Shown here piece after piece: positions 9,529 through 18,076 of a stretch of 64,000 nucleotides of DNA. The stretch is taken from NCBI RefSeq assembly GCF_000374925.1, contig NZ_KB895541.1, positions 498,122 to 562,121 of the forward strand, written 5' to 3'. The stretch is from Arthrobacter sp. 131MFCol6.1 (GTDB taxonomy: Bacteria > Actinomycetota > Actinomycetes > Actinomycetales > Micrococcaceae). The notes below the pieces were generated by a model. That model saw only the letters and a program-made list of their open reading frames with translations. It made no database searches and had not been told where the DNA came from. A program made the translations under genes and the position numbers. How positions within the stretch are numbered: position 1 is the stretch's first letter; each line of letters begins with the position of its first letter.

Positions 9529-12180
9529 ATGTGGAATGTGAGAGATAGGCTAGACGCCGAATGGGTATCGGGTCCACAGTTCAAGATCCGTCCGCCTGTG
9601 CGCGGCCTCGGAGCGTTGGAGCGTCCACGTCTGGAAAGCGCCCTGTCCGCGGCCGCAGATTCGCACCGCCTGACCCTCGTCGCGGCCCCGGCCGGCTACG
9701 GCAAGTCCACGTTCCTGGGTGATTGGGTCCGCAAGTGCGATCTGCCGTGCGCTTGGCTGTCGCTGGACCGGTTCGACACGCAGCCCGCGCGGCTGTTTCA
9801 CGGTGTCGTTGGGGCGATCCAGTCCGCGGCGAGCAAACTGCCGCTGCCCGGAACCGACGCCCTCCTGGCTCTTGACCCGGGCCTTGCCCACGACCGGGCG
9901 GCCTCCTACGACCTTCTCCTCGGGGCGCTCGAGCACCTCACCGAACCGATCGTCCTGGTGATCGATGACGTCCATTTGGCCGGACCGGGGCTGGCGAACG
10001 GAATCGTCGGGGTGCTCGCCGCATCGGCACCCCCCTCACTGCGGCTGGTCCTCTCGGGACGCGGCCATACGTCCATCCAGCTCGAAAGATTCCGGTACGG
10101 GGAGGGACTGGGTGAACTTCGCGCCGCCGAACTCGCCTTCACGCGGGAGGAAGTTGCCCAGTTCGCCTGTGCGCTGGGACAAGATCAAACGTTCGATGCC
10201 GGGTCGCTCTGGAAGATGACTGCCGGCTGGCCTGTGGCCGTCCACGCCAGCCTCGTCTCGTTGGCGCAGGCGCGCAACGTGCCGCTTGCAACGCCAGGCT
10301 CCGCGCCTACGCACGTCCCGCTCGCCGACTATGTCGCAGAAGAGATCCTCGACCAGATCGAACCGTCGCTGGCCGAATTCATTCTCAGGGCCACTACCAG
10401 CGACTGGCTCGGCCGCCAGCTCGCCGTCGAACTCGAAGGCCGTCCCCACGGCGGCGTGCTGCTTGAGGAATGCCTCCGCAACGGGCTCTTCATCGAGGAG
10501 CACGAATACCGTGAGGGTGAATCGATGTTCCGGTGGCATTCGCTCTTCGCGGCGCAGTGCCGGCGCATCCTGCAGCGGCGCGACCCTTTGCTCGCCGAGC
10601 GTCTTCACCGCGTGGCGGCACGGTACTACCAGGACGTCGACGTCGTCGAGTGCGTCGCCCAGGCGCTGCAAGGACGCGCACCCCGGCAGGCCGTGATTTC
10701 CCTCGGCGCCCATTGGCTCGAATTCCTGCTCGGCAACGACGTGCAGACCCTCGAACGGCTGTGCCTGGACCTGCCCGCACCGTGGGGCGAGGATCCAGAG
10801 ATCCTGATGATCCGGTCGGTCTGCCGTGCCCTTTCCGGCGACGGCACCGCCGCGGCCGAGCTCACCGACCGGGCGCTGTCGCGGACCTTCGCGCTGGACG
10901 CAATTCGACGCCGGAGGCTTGACAGTTACAGGGCGCTCTACGAGCCGCTGCCTGCCGACGGCCGCCTGGACCTGCCCACCGAGACGGACGACGGCCGGTC
11001 GACGACGGACATTTCAGGGGATGGCCGCGCCAGCTCCTTCTCGACAGGACTCTTCCTGCTGGCCCAGGCAGAGTTCCGGCTGCACCGCACCGGCGAACTC
11101 GCGACGGCGCTGCTCCAGGCAACAGGGGCCACAGGCAACCCGGAACAGCTGGAGGCAGTGGAAACCTGCGCCCAGGCCGAACTCGCGTTGGCTCACTCCA
11201 TCGCCGGTGACCTCGTGAGCGCCGACGAACTTGCCACGGCGGCGTTGGAACGGGGAGAGTCGCTGGGCTGGAATTCGCGGCAACGGATGGCTCCCGCCTG
11301 GCTGGCCCGTGGCATTGCGTGCTACTGGAATGACGATCTGCAGGCTGCGCGGACCTGTCTTACCAAAGCGCAGCGATTGGGCAGCGAGCTGTTCCCGACG
11401 GGCCCGCTCAGTGCCATCTATCGGGTCCTGGTTGATTGCGGCGATGGCGACCTGGCCCGCCTGGCCGACTCCAGCGCGGCACTGGAGTCCTTCCACGGGC
11501 GGGGACGGTACGCCGTGTCGTGGAATGCCATGGACACTATCGCGGTGGCGAAAATTGCCGAAGCCAGGGGCGACCGGGACGGAGCTTTGCGGACCGTCCA
11601 ACCACTCGGTGCCGGGGGGCACGGCGCATTGGCGGATACGCTGCTGGCGGAGTTGCTGCGCCGCGAAGGTGACACCGCCGCTTCGCAACGCTGTGCCGAG
11701 TCACTGGCCGATCGCCGCGGCAGCTCCTATATCGACACCTGCCTGAGCCTGACCGAGGCGATCATGGCCCATGCAACCGGAGATGCTGCGGCGGCACACG
11801 AGCGGATTGAACATGCAGTCCTCCGTGCCGAGCCTGAAACCGTCCTGCGTCCTTTCGCCGAACGGAGAGAGGAATTGGCGGATCTGCTCGTGGAGCATGC
11901 TGTGTGGGGCACCGCGCACGAGTCGTTCATCGCAGCGCTGATGGCACGCGAGGCGCAGGGGGAGACCCGCCTTCGTGCGCAGTCCTACTGGAACCTGACC
12001 GAGCGCGAACGCGAAGTCCTTTCCTACATGCGCTCCATCATGACCGCGGCTGAAATTGCCGAGGCGTTGTATATTTCCGTGAACACGGTCAAGACCCACG
12101 AACGGTCCATTTACCGCAAGCTCGGGGCGGTAAGCCGGCGCGACGCGCTCAAGACGGCCACCAAGCGCGGCATCGTCTGA
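9529..12180 (+). CDS. LAL/MalT-type LuxR family transcriptional regulator
   Basis: An 883-residue regulator. The N-terminal STAND-type ATPase has Walker A APAGYGKST near residues 48-56 and a Walker B-like VLVIDDVH. A long helical repeat region in the middle is probably a TPR-like ligand or partner sensor. The C-terminal LuxR helix-turn-helix contains LTEREREVLSYM, TAAEIAEALYISVNTVKTH and YRKLG. The size and order match MalT/LAL regulators. The ATG at 9529 is likely, though its ribosome binding site is weak. No adjacent biosynthetic cluster reveals its target; the K+ channel is divergent from it. Confidence 0.9.
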   Translation: MWNVRDRLDAEWVSGPQFKIRPPVRGLGALERPRLESALSAAADSHRLTLVAAPAGYGKSTFLGDWVRKCDLPCAWLSLDRFDTQPARLFHGVVGAIQSAASKLPLPGTDALLALDPGLAHDRAASYDLLLGALEHLTEPIVLVIDDVHLAGPGLANGIVGVLAASAPPSLRLVLSGRGHTSIQLERFRYGEGLGELRAAELAFTREEVAQFACALGQDQTFDAGSLWKMTAGWPVAVHASLVSLAQARNVPLATPGSAPTHVPLADYVAEEILDQIEPSLAEFILRATTSDWLGRQLAVELEGRPHGGVLLEECLRNGLFIEEHEYREGESMFRWHSLFAAQCRRILQRRDPLLAERLHRVAARYYQDVDVVECVAQALQGRAPRQAVISLGAHWLEFLLGNDVQTLERLCLDLPAPWGEDPEILMIRSVCRALSGDGTAAAELTDRALSRTFALDAIRRRRLDSYRALYEPLPADGRLDLPTETDDGRSTTDISGDGRASSFSTGLFLLAQAEFRLHRTGELATALLQATGATGNPEQLEAVETCAQAELALAHSIAGDLVSADELATAALERGESLGWNSRQRMAPAWLARGIACYWNDDLQAARTCLTKAQRLGSELFPTGPLSAIYRVLVDCGDGDLARLADSSAALESFHGRGRYAVSWNAMDTIAVAKIAEARGDRDGALRTVQPLGAGGHGALADTLLAELLRREGDTAASQRCAESLADRRGSSYIDTCLSLTEAIMAHATGDAAAAHERIEHAVLRAEPETVLRPFAERREELADLLVEHAVWGTAHESFIAALMAREAQGETRLRAQSYWNLTEREREVLSYMRSIMTAAEIAEALYISVNTVKTHERSIYRKLGAVSRRDALKTATKRGIV

Positions 12181-12301
12181 CCACCGCGGCACCCTTGGTG
12201 CCCTGCGCGGCGGTGCGCCGGTCAATTCACTCTCGTGGTTTCATCCCGGATGGGGTCAGAGGCCCCTAGGCGCCGCAAACCGGCGGTGAAAGTCTGGAAC
12301 C

Positions 12302-12754
12302 ATGAAAAATGTTGATCCCTTTGTGATCGTGATCGGATTTGACGGCTCGAAGCAATCACACGAGGCCCTGGCGTGGGGTGTTGAGGAGGCCCGGTACCGC
12401 AGTGCGGAGCTCCGGGTCCTGACTGTCTGGAACAAGGCGCCGATGGCGTGGTACCCGGCGATGCTGGAAACGGCGGCAGGGGAAATCGTGGCAGAGGACT
12501 CCCCGGAGCAGCAGGCTGAAGCTCTAAGCGCCGAGGCAGCGAAATCCGCAGTCGGTGTCAATGTCGTGACGCGGACTATCAAGAATGACTCGGCGGCATC
12601 GGCAATTCTTGAAGCCGCAAAGGAAGCCGACCTGGTGATCGTCGGCTCCCGCGGCCACGGCGGTTTCGCCGGGCTGCACATCGGATCGGTCTCCGCCCAG
12701 GTGGCCAGCCACTCTCCGTGCCCCGTCCTGGTGATCCGGCCGAAGACCTCCTGA
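12302..12754 (+). CDS. Universal stress protein (UspA family)
   Basis: A single-domain 150-residue Usp. It begins with the beta-strand VIVIGFDGSKQS, where the Asp contacts ATP, and ends with the nucleotide-binding pattern GSRGHGGFAGLHIGSVS and CPVLVIRP. The glycine spacing suggests an ATP-binding rather than a non-binding Usp. Proteins like this help survival under stress or dormancy; the gene stands alone. Confidence 0.92.
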   Translation: MKNVDPFVIVIGFDGSKQSHEALAWGVEEARYRSAELRVLTVWNKAPMAWYPAMLETAAGEIVAEDSPEQQAEALSAEAAKSAVGVNVVTRTIKNDSAASAILEAAKEADLVIVGSRGHGGFAGLHIGSVSAQVASHSPCPVLVIRPKTS

Positions 12755-12854
12755 ACGTCCGGCCCGCTGGCCACGGACGTCCGGTGGCAATGCCGTGTGC
12801 CTGCTCGGCTGTGACCACCTGATGCCATCGAGCCGGGAGCGCTACCATCGGCGT

Positions 12855-13898
12855 ATGACCGTCCTGGACTGGCTGATGGATTCGGATCCTTCCCTTCGAT
12901 GGCAGGTGTTGCAGGATCTCGGCGGCGCCGCGCCCGAGGTCGTTGCCGCAGAGCGCGCACGGGTAGCGACCGAAGGCTGGGGTGCCCGCTTACTGGCATT
13001 GCGGGACGAGGACGGCCAATGGGCGCATGGCGCATATTTCCCCGCCAGAAGCGACTGCCCCGACGGTGACCGCCCCGACGGTGACCGTCCCGAGGGCGAC
13101 AGCCCCGACGGCGACGGACTCGACGGCGACGGCGCGGATGAAGCCGGCGGCGACCCAGGTTGGGACCGCATCCCCCAGCCGTGGACCGCCACAACGTACA
13201 GCTTGCTCCTGCTGCGTGACTTCGGGATCGACCCGCGAAGTGAGCAGATGCGCCAGACCATCGCCCTGGTCAGGGACAACTGCCGCTGGGAGGAGGGCGG
13301 CCAGCCGTATTTCCAGGGCGAGGTGGAGCCGTGCATCAACGGTATGACGGTGGCGCTGGGCGCCTACTTTGATCAGGACGTCGACGGCGTCGTCTCCCGG
13401 CTTGTCAGCGAGCAACTGGACGACGGCGGGTGGAACTGTTGGGCGGAATCCGGCGCCGTGGTGTCCTCGGCCGCCACGACGATCAACGTCCTCGAGGGCC
13501 TTCTGGCTCACGAACGGGTCACGGGCGGGTCGGCGCAGTCCGTGGACGCGCGGCGCCGGGGCGAGGAGTATCTGCTGGAGCGGGGCCTGTTCCGACGCAA
13601 GAGCACCGGCGGGGTCATAGACCCGGCTTGGCTGACGTTCTCATTTCCGACCCGCTGGCACTATGACGTGCTCCGTGCCTTGGAGTACTTCCGTTCGGCG
13701 GGAGAGCCGCCGGACCCGCGCCTGGCCGAAGCCGTGGAGTTGCTCCGGTCAAAGAAGCAGCCCGACGGGACCTGGTTGCTCGAAAACACGCATCCCGGGA
13801 TCGTCCATTTCCCGGTTGATGACGGTGACGGACGGTCCAGCCGGTGGAACACCCTCCGCGCGTCACGTGTACTCGACTGGTACGGGCGCGCTGTTTGA
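12855..13898 (+). CDS. Squalene-cyclase-like repeat protein with acidic DG-rich insert
   Basis: A 347-residue protein. It opens with MTVLDWLMDSDPSLRWQVLQDL and contains repeated Trp/Gly-rich blocks (QPWTATTYSLLLLRDFG, DDGGWNCWAESG, KQPDGTWLLENTHPG) typical of the alpha/alpha toroid of prenyltransferase/squalene cyclase repeats. No terpene-cyclase DxDD motif in the right context was seen, so a cyclase activity is not claimed. Residues about 68-95 form an acidic insert of P-D-G-D type repeats encoded by a 15-bp minisatellite. The start at 12855 was chosen because homology-like sequence begins there. Confidence 0.7.
   Translation: MTVLDWLMDSDPSLRWQVLQDLGGAAPEVVAAERARVATEGWGARLLALRDEDGQWAHGAYFPARSDCPDGDRPDGDRPEGDSPDGDGLDGDGADEAGGDPGWDRIPQPWTATTYSLLLLRDFGIDPRSEQMRQTIALVRDNCRWEEGGQPYFQGEVEPCINGMTVALGAYFDQDVDGVVSRLVSEQLDDGGWNCWAESGAVVSSAATTINVLEGLLAHERVTGGSAQSVDARRRGEEYLLERGLFRRKSTGGVIDPAWLTFSFPTRWHYDVLRALEYFRSAGEPPDPRLAEAVELLRSKKQPDGTWLLENTHPGIVHFPVDDGDGRSSRWNTLRASRVLDWYGRAV
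13058..13132. repeat. 15-bp in-frame tandem repeat (5 units)
   Basis: Five 15-bp units resembling CCCCGACGGTGACCG are in register, encoding Pro-Asp-Gly-Asp-Arg and variants inside the squalene-cyclase-like gene. Unit 1 and unit 2 are identical; later units have drifted. Confidence 0.8.
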
Positions 13899-13922
13899 AC
13901 TGGCTGTGTGAGTGGCGAGCCG

Positions 13923-14219
13923 CTAGGGCAAGACCTTGTAGAGGTCGATCACCGTCTCTTCTGGTGGAGCGGCGAAGCCGCCCTCAATACCGGCCTGCAT
14001 CCGGGGCATGAGGATCGTGTCCCGGAATTTTTCCCAGCTCTCTTTCGATTCGTGGACTGCCATGATCGTCCAGCCACCAGCGGACGCCCCGGCGGCGTGG
14101 AAGGTCTGTCCCTCGGGCAGGAGCCCCGCGCCTGGATGGACGGCTGCAAGTGACGCTTCGTACTGTTCCTTGGTGCCTCCCGGGAAAAAGTGCACGATTC
14201 CGTAGGGCGTGGTGGCCAT
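13923..14219 (-). CDS. Small ABM/dimeric ferredoxin-fold protein
   Basis: A 98-residue protein (YGIVHFFPGGTKEQYEASL, GGWTIMAVHESKESWEKFRD). Its layout of beta-strands and a helix, with 'tests the mean' features such as W-E-K-F, fits the antibiotic-biosynthesis-monooxygenase-like dimeric alpha/beta barrel family. TAGGAG precedes the ATG. It follows the IclR gene on the same strand, and a perfect TTCCA-N5-TGGAA palindrome lies about 150 bases upstream. The function is unknown; many such proteins are small quinone- or heme-related oxygenases, but this one may just be structural kin. Confidence 0.7.
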   Translation of the reverse strand: MATTPYGIVHFFPGGTKEQYEASLAAVHPGAGLLPEGQTFHAAGASAGGWTIMAVHESKESWEKFRDTILMPRMQAGIEGGFAAPPEETVIDLYKVLP

Positions 14220-14369
14220 AGCAACTCCTAGGCTGGTGGATGGGACTGGACAAGGCCAGTCCTAGACTCCGCCGCCGGGCATGTCAAGTGGTCGCGGAAG
14301 CAGGCCGGGGACCCGAGTGCACCGCCGGTTCAACTTTACGATTCGTGATCCCAACGCCGCGCCGGGCCT

Positions 14370-14384
14370 TTCCAATGGTTGGAA
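14370..14384. promoter_or_regulatory. Putative IclR operator, perfect palindrome
   Basis: TTCCAATGGTTGGAA is a perfect 6-3-6 inverted repeat. It is the most symmetric example of the TTCCA-N5-TGRAA motif found also at 15303, 32841 and 39023. It lies between the IclR gene and the small ABM-like gene. Confidence 0.5.
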
Positions 14385-14409
14385 GGGCCGGTGGTTGGCA
14401 GGGCCGCGG

Positions 14410-15255
14410 TCAGCCGTCCGACAGGGTCCGGACGTCCTCGGCCAGGGCGGCCCGGTAGCCAAGGTTTCGGGAGACCGCCCTCGCGGTGGCCATCACCGCC
14501 GGAGCCAGGACGTTGGGCGGGGTGGTCCCGTCCGGAACCACGATCGACAGCGCGGCCACCACCGTGCCCTGGGCATCAAAGACGGGCGCCGCCACGGAAA
14601 CAGTCAGCGACGGCGCGGACCGGCGGATCATGGCAATCCCCGTCCGGTGGACGTCGGAGAGGGTGCGCCGCAGTTGGCCTTCCGGCATGGCAGCCACGCC
14701 CGGTTCAGTCTCTGCTGGTTCTTTCAGGATCTTTTCCTGGAATGCCGCATCCGCTCCGGCCATCAGGACCAGGCCGACGGCCGTGGAGCGCAGGGGGAGC
14801 CGGCCGCCCACCCGGTAGGCGACTTCCGTGGCCTGCTTGGAGGAGAGCCGTTCGATCAGGACGGCCTGGTCCTTGTCCCGTACGGCCAGCAACACGTGAT
14901 GGCGCGTCACCTCGAAAAGGTCCTCAAGGTAGGGCAACGCGATTTCCCGGATGCCATGGCCCCTCGGGGAGAGGGACGCTATTTCCCACAGCCGGACGCC
15001 CACAACGTAGCGGCCGTCGTCGAGCCGTTCCAAAGCGCCCCAGGCGACCAGCCGGGCAATGAGGCGTAGCGCCGTCGGGGCGGGCATCTGCGCATAACGG
15101 GCCATCTCTGACAGGGTCAGCGCCCGACGTCGGTCCGTGAAGACAGCGAGCAGGCTGAGGGCCCGGTCGATTACCGGTTCGCCCTGTTTGGGCCGCTTGC
15201 CGCGCGCGGCGGCCGGTGTTTCAGCGGGGGAATGGGTATCCGCGGGTGCCGTCAT
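14410..15255 (-). CDS. IclR family transcriptional regulator
   Basis: A 281-residue regulator. The N-terminal winged helix-turn-helix (about residues 28-90) includes VIDRALSLLAVF, LTLSEMARYAQMPAPTALRLI and a GRYVVG wing. A C-terminal IclR effector-binding domain (about 105-270) contains AVRDKDQAVLIERLS and FDAQGTVVAALSIVVP. It is divergent from the ABC importer and its flavonoid-glycoside genes, so it is the obvious pathway regulator. Many IclR proteins respond to aromatic compounds. Its own promoter region contains a TTCCA-N5-TGAAA motif 48 bases from its start, which suggests autoregulation. Confidence 0.9.
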   Translation of the reverse strand: MTAPADTHSPAETPAAARGKRPKQGEPVIDRALSLLAVFTDRRRALTLSEMARYAQMPAPTALRLIARLVAWGALERLDDGRYVVGVRLWEIASLSPRGHGIREIALPYLEDLFEVTRHHVLLAVRDKDQAVLIERLSSKQATEVAYRVGGRLPLRSTAVGLVLMAGADAAFQEKILKEPAETEPGVAAMPEGQLRRTLSDVHRTGIAMIRRSAPSLTVSVAAPVFDAQGTVVAALSIVVPDGTTPPNVLAPAVMATARAVSRNLGYRAALAEDVRTLSDG

Positions 15256-15302
15256 TCGTCTTCGTTCCTTCTTCGTCGCCAGTGACGCTCACCACAATAG
15301 TG

Positions 15303-15317
15303 TTCCAACCAATGAAA
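15303..15317. promoter_or_regulatory. Putative IclR operator in the IclR/ABC divergent region
   Basis: TTCCAACCAATGAAA lies 48 bases upstream of the IclR start and 189 bases upstream of the binding-protein start. It fits TTCCA-N5-TGRAA and shares 12 consecutive bases, CAACCAATGAAA, with the site at 23638. Confidence 0.5.
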
Positions 15318-15505
15318 ATCTCATGTGACGGCATGGCGTCCGCCTACGACTCTTGATGAAGCCGGTCCACCCGACCGCATCTGGGGAAAGGGCCAGGAAC
15401 GCACCGGTGCCGGACTGCCAACGTCCGGCCGGTCCGCTTCAGCCCCGGCCCCCACCAGATGCCGAAAATCCCCGTTGTTTTGGAAAGAATGCGAAGGCGC
15501 ACTAC

Positions 15506-17062
15506 ATGAAACTTCTGAACCCCACCGCCCGACGGAGCGCGGCCGTTCTGGCCGGTGTCCTGATGCTCAGCTCCGTGACCGCCTGCGGCGGCTCCGGCCA
15601 GGCGGCCTCCACCGTGGACAAGACCACCCTGACAATCGGCGTCGAGAGTGACAGCGCGTCCTTCGGATTCGACCCGCTGCGGGTCTCCGACGCACAGCGT
15701 CAGTTCTTCGAAGGCCTCTACGAGAACCTCATGACCCTGAAGGCGGACGGCTCCGTGGGCCCGGGCCTGGCCACCGGATTCAGCTACAACGCCGACAACA
15801 CCGTGCTGACCCTCACGCTCAAGCAGGGCGTGACGTTCACGGACGGGTCCACGCTGGACGCGGCACTGGTGAAGGCCAACTTCGACCGCCGCACGGATCC
15901 CGCCCTCTCGGCGTACTCCGCCATCGCCAAGGGCGGCGCCCAGGAACTGACGTCCGTGGACGTCCTGAGCCCCACCCAGGTGTCCCTGACCTTCGCCAAG
16001 GCGCAGCCGGGCTTCGAGAAGAACCTGACCTCCACCCTCGGCATGATCGTTGGCAAGGCAGGGGCCGCGGACACCGCAAGCCTGGCCGCCAAGCCGGACG
16101 GCTCCGGCCCGTACACGCTGGACTCCGGAACCACGGTCAAGGGCAACAAGTACGTCCTGCAGAAGAACGACAAGAACACCGACGCCGCGAAATACCCCTA
16201 CAACAAGATCGTCTTCAGCGTCATCCAGGATCCGCAGGCCCGCGCCAACGCCCTCGTTTCCGGGCAGGTGGACGTCGCCCAGCTGACCTCACCGACCGTT
16301 GACTTCGTCAAGGCCAAGGGGGTGGGCGTCTCCCAGATCGGCGGCACGGTCCAGACCATGGTCGCCTTCGACAAAACCGGCAAGACATCGCCGGCCTTCG
16401 CCAGCGAAAAGGTCCGCCAGGCGTTCCAGTACGCCATCAACCGGCAGGCCCTGGTCGATGCCCTGCACAAGGGTGACATCGCGGCGTGGAACGCCCTGCC
16501 CAAGGATTCAGCCGGTTTCACGGAGGCACTGAATTCACAGTTCGCCTACGACCCCGCCAAGGCCAAGAGCCTGCTGGCGGAGGCCGGCTACGCCAACGGC
16601 TTTGAATTCACCATCGTCGCGAGCGCCACCACGCAGACCGATCTCCAGGCGGTCCAGAAGGACCTGGCCGCCGTCGGCATCACCATGCAGGTCAAGATGG
16701 CGACGTCGACCGACGAGGCGTTCGCCGCCGTCGCCACCACCCCGCTGGGCTACGCACCGCTGGGCTGGGACAACCCGGTGGGCCTGATGTACGGCGCGAT
16801 CCTCAACGGCTTCACCAATGTCCAGAAGGCCACGGACGATCAGCTCAGCGCCGCCACCGGCGAGGTCGCCGCCGCCAAGGACGATGCCGCCCGGAAGGCG
16901 GCGCTGACCAAGCTCAACACCCGGCTGGTCGAATCCGGCTGGATGATCCCGCTCTTCGAATCCCTCACCAACCAGGGCTACAACACCAAGAAGGTCAAGC
17001 CGGTGGAGTTCGCCGGCAGCAACGTCTACCCGCTCCTCTCGTCCTACGCTCCGGCCAACTGA
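15506..17062 (+). CDS. ABC importer substrate-binding lipoprotein, family 5
   Basis: A 518-residue extracytoplasmic binding protein of the peptide/nickel/oligosaccharide family (SBP_bac_5). A lipoprotein signal peptide ends at VTAC (Cys about residue 30). The family signature region follows (FDPLRVSDAQRQFFEGLYENLM, then VTFTDGSTLDAALVKANFDR). The ATG at 15506 places the signal peptide correctly. It is first in an importer operon and is followed by a strong hairpin that may favour its expression. Because all glycosidases nearby lack signal peptides, I infer the ligand is an intact glycoside such as rutin; peptides remain possible. Confidence 0.9.
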   Translation: MKLLNPTARRSAAVLAGVLMLSSVTACGGSGQAASTVDKTTLTIGVESDSASFGFDPLRVSDAQRQFFEGLYENLMTLKADGSVGPGLATGFSYNADNTVLTLTLKQGVTFTDGSTLDAALVKANFDRRTDPALSAYSAIAKGGAQELTSVDVLSPTQVSLTFAKAQPGFEKNLTSTLGMIVGKAGAADTASLAAKPDGSGPYTLDSGTTVKGNKYVLQKNDKNTDAAKYPYNKIVFSVIQDPQARANALVSGQVDVAQLTSPTVDFVKAKGVGVSQIGGTVQTMVAFDKTGKTSPAFASEKVRQAFQYAINRQALVDALHKGDIAAWNALPKDSAGFTEALNSQFAYDPAKAKSLLAEAGYANGFEFTIVASATTQTDLQAVQKDLAAVGITMQVKMATSTDEAFAAVATTPLGYAPLGWDNPVGLMYGAILNGFTNVQKATDDQLSAATGEVAAAKDDAARKAALTKLNTRLVESGWMIPLFESLTNQGYNTKKVKPVEFAGSNVYPLLSSYAPAN

Positions 17063-17070
17063 CCACCCAC

Positions 17071-17113
17071 CCTGCCGGACGGCCTTCACCCCAGGCGAAG
17101 GCCGTCCGGCAGG
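17071..17113. terminator. Intra-operon hairpin after the binding-protein gene
   Basis: A perfect 17-bp inverted repeat, CCTGCCGGACGGCCTTC and its complement, with a 9-base loop. It sits 9 bases after the binding-protein stop and just before the permease ribosome binding site. No U-tract follows, so it may be a partial terminator or an mRNA 3'-end stabiliser that makes binding protein exceed permease. Confidence 0.65.
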
Positions 17114-17134
17114 ACCTGACCAATGGAGGTCATC

Positions 17135-18076
17135 ATGGCGATTTACGTCGCAAAGCGCCTGCTCATGGCGCTGGCCACCGTGCTGGTGGTCGCGGTGCTG
17201 GCATTCCTCTTGGTGCACGCCATGCCGGGCAGCCCCGGAGCCGTGTCCCTCGGCGCCGGCGCCACCCAGCAAGCCATTGACGAGGTCAACGTCCGGCTCG
17301 GCTGGTCCGATCCGCTGCCCGTCCAGTTCTTCCGCTGGCTCGGCAGCGCCGCGCAGGGAGACTTCGGGGTGTCCCTGATCGACGGCCGCTCCGTGAGCGC
17401 CGACCTGGCCAGCAGGCTGCCGGTGACGGCGGCCCTCGCGGCCGGAGCCACGCTCCTGAGCGCGGTGCTCGGAATCGGTCTTGGCGTCACCGCAGCCGTG
17501 CGCGGCGGCCTGGTCGACCGGATCGTCGGCGCCGTCTGCGGCCTCGCCGTGGCGCTGCCGGCCTTCTGGATCGGCATCATCTTTGTGTACCTCTTCGCCG
17601 TCCAGTCCTCGGTCTTTCCGGCCACCGGCTACGTCCCCTTTGAGGTCTCACCCCAGGATTGGGCCCTGTCCCTGGCCCTGCCGGTGATCACCCTCGCCGT
17701 GGGCGGTGCGGCGTTCATCGCCCGCCAGACCCGGGCCTCCATGCTGGAGGCGCTGCAGCAGGAACACATCCGGACCCTGCGGGCAACGGCCACCCCAACC
17801 TGGAAGATCCTGTACATCCACGCCCTGCGCTATGCCAGCCTGCCGATCGTGGCCGGCATCGCCCTGCAGTTCATCGGACTGTTCGGCGGTTCCGTGATCG
17901 CGGAGCAGCTCTTCGCCATGCCGGGCCTCGGCCAGGCAGTCCAGACCTCCGTCAGCACCCACGACGCCCCGTCCGTGCAGGGCGTGGTGGTGGTCGCCAC
18001 CGTCGTGGTGGTGGCCGTGAACCTCGTGCTGGAACTCGCCACCAAGTTTCTCGACCCGAAGTTGCGTGCCTCATGA
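17135..18076 (+). CDS. ABC importer permease, DppB type
   Basis: A 313-residue inner-membrane permease of the BPD_transp_1 (DppB/OppB) class. It shows an N-terminal helix, the periplasmic VRLGWSDPLPVQFFRWLGSAAQGDFG segment, and the EAA-type coupling loop with AFIARQTRASMLEALQQEHIRTLRA. The ATG at 17135 is chosen because GGAGG precedes it by 5 bases. The stop overlaps the next gene's ATG by 4 bases. It pairs with the permease half of the downstream fused protein. Confidence 0.92.
   Translation: MAIYVAKRLLMALATVLVVAVLAFLLVHAMPGSPGAVSLGAGATQQAIDEVNVRLGWSDPLPVQFFRWLGSAAQGDFGVSLIDGRSVSADLASRLPVTAALAAGATLLSAVLGIGLGVTAAVRGGLVDRIVGAVCGLAVALPAFWIGIIFVYLFAVQSSVFPATGYVPFEVSPQDWALSLALPVITLAVGGAAFIARQTRASMLEALQQEHIRTLRATATPTWKILYIHALRYASLPIVAGIALQFIGLFGGSVIAEQLFAMPGLGQAVQTSVSTHDAPSVQGVVVVATVVVVAVNLVLELATKFLDPKLRAS

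Noticed and set aside
12190..12206. GGCACC-CTT-GGTGCC as terminator of the LAL regulator
   Set aside because: The stem is only 6 bp with no U-tract; too weak to call.
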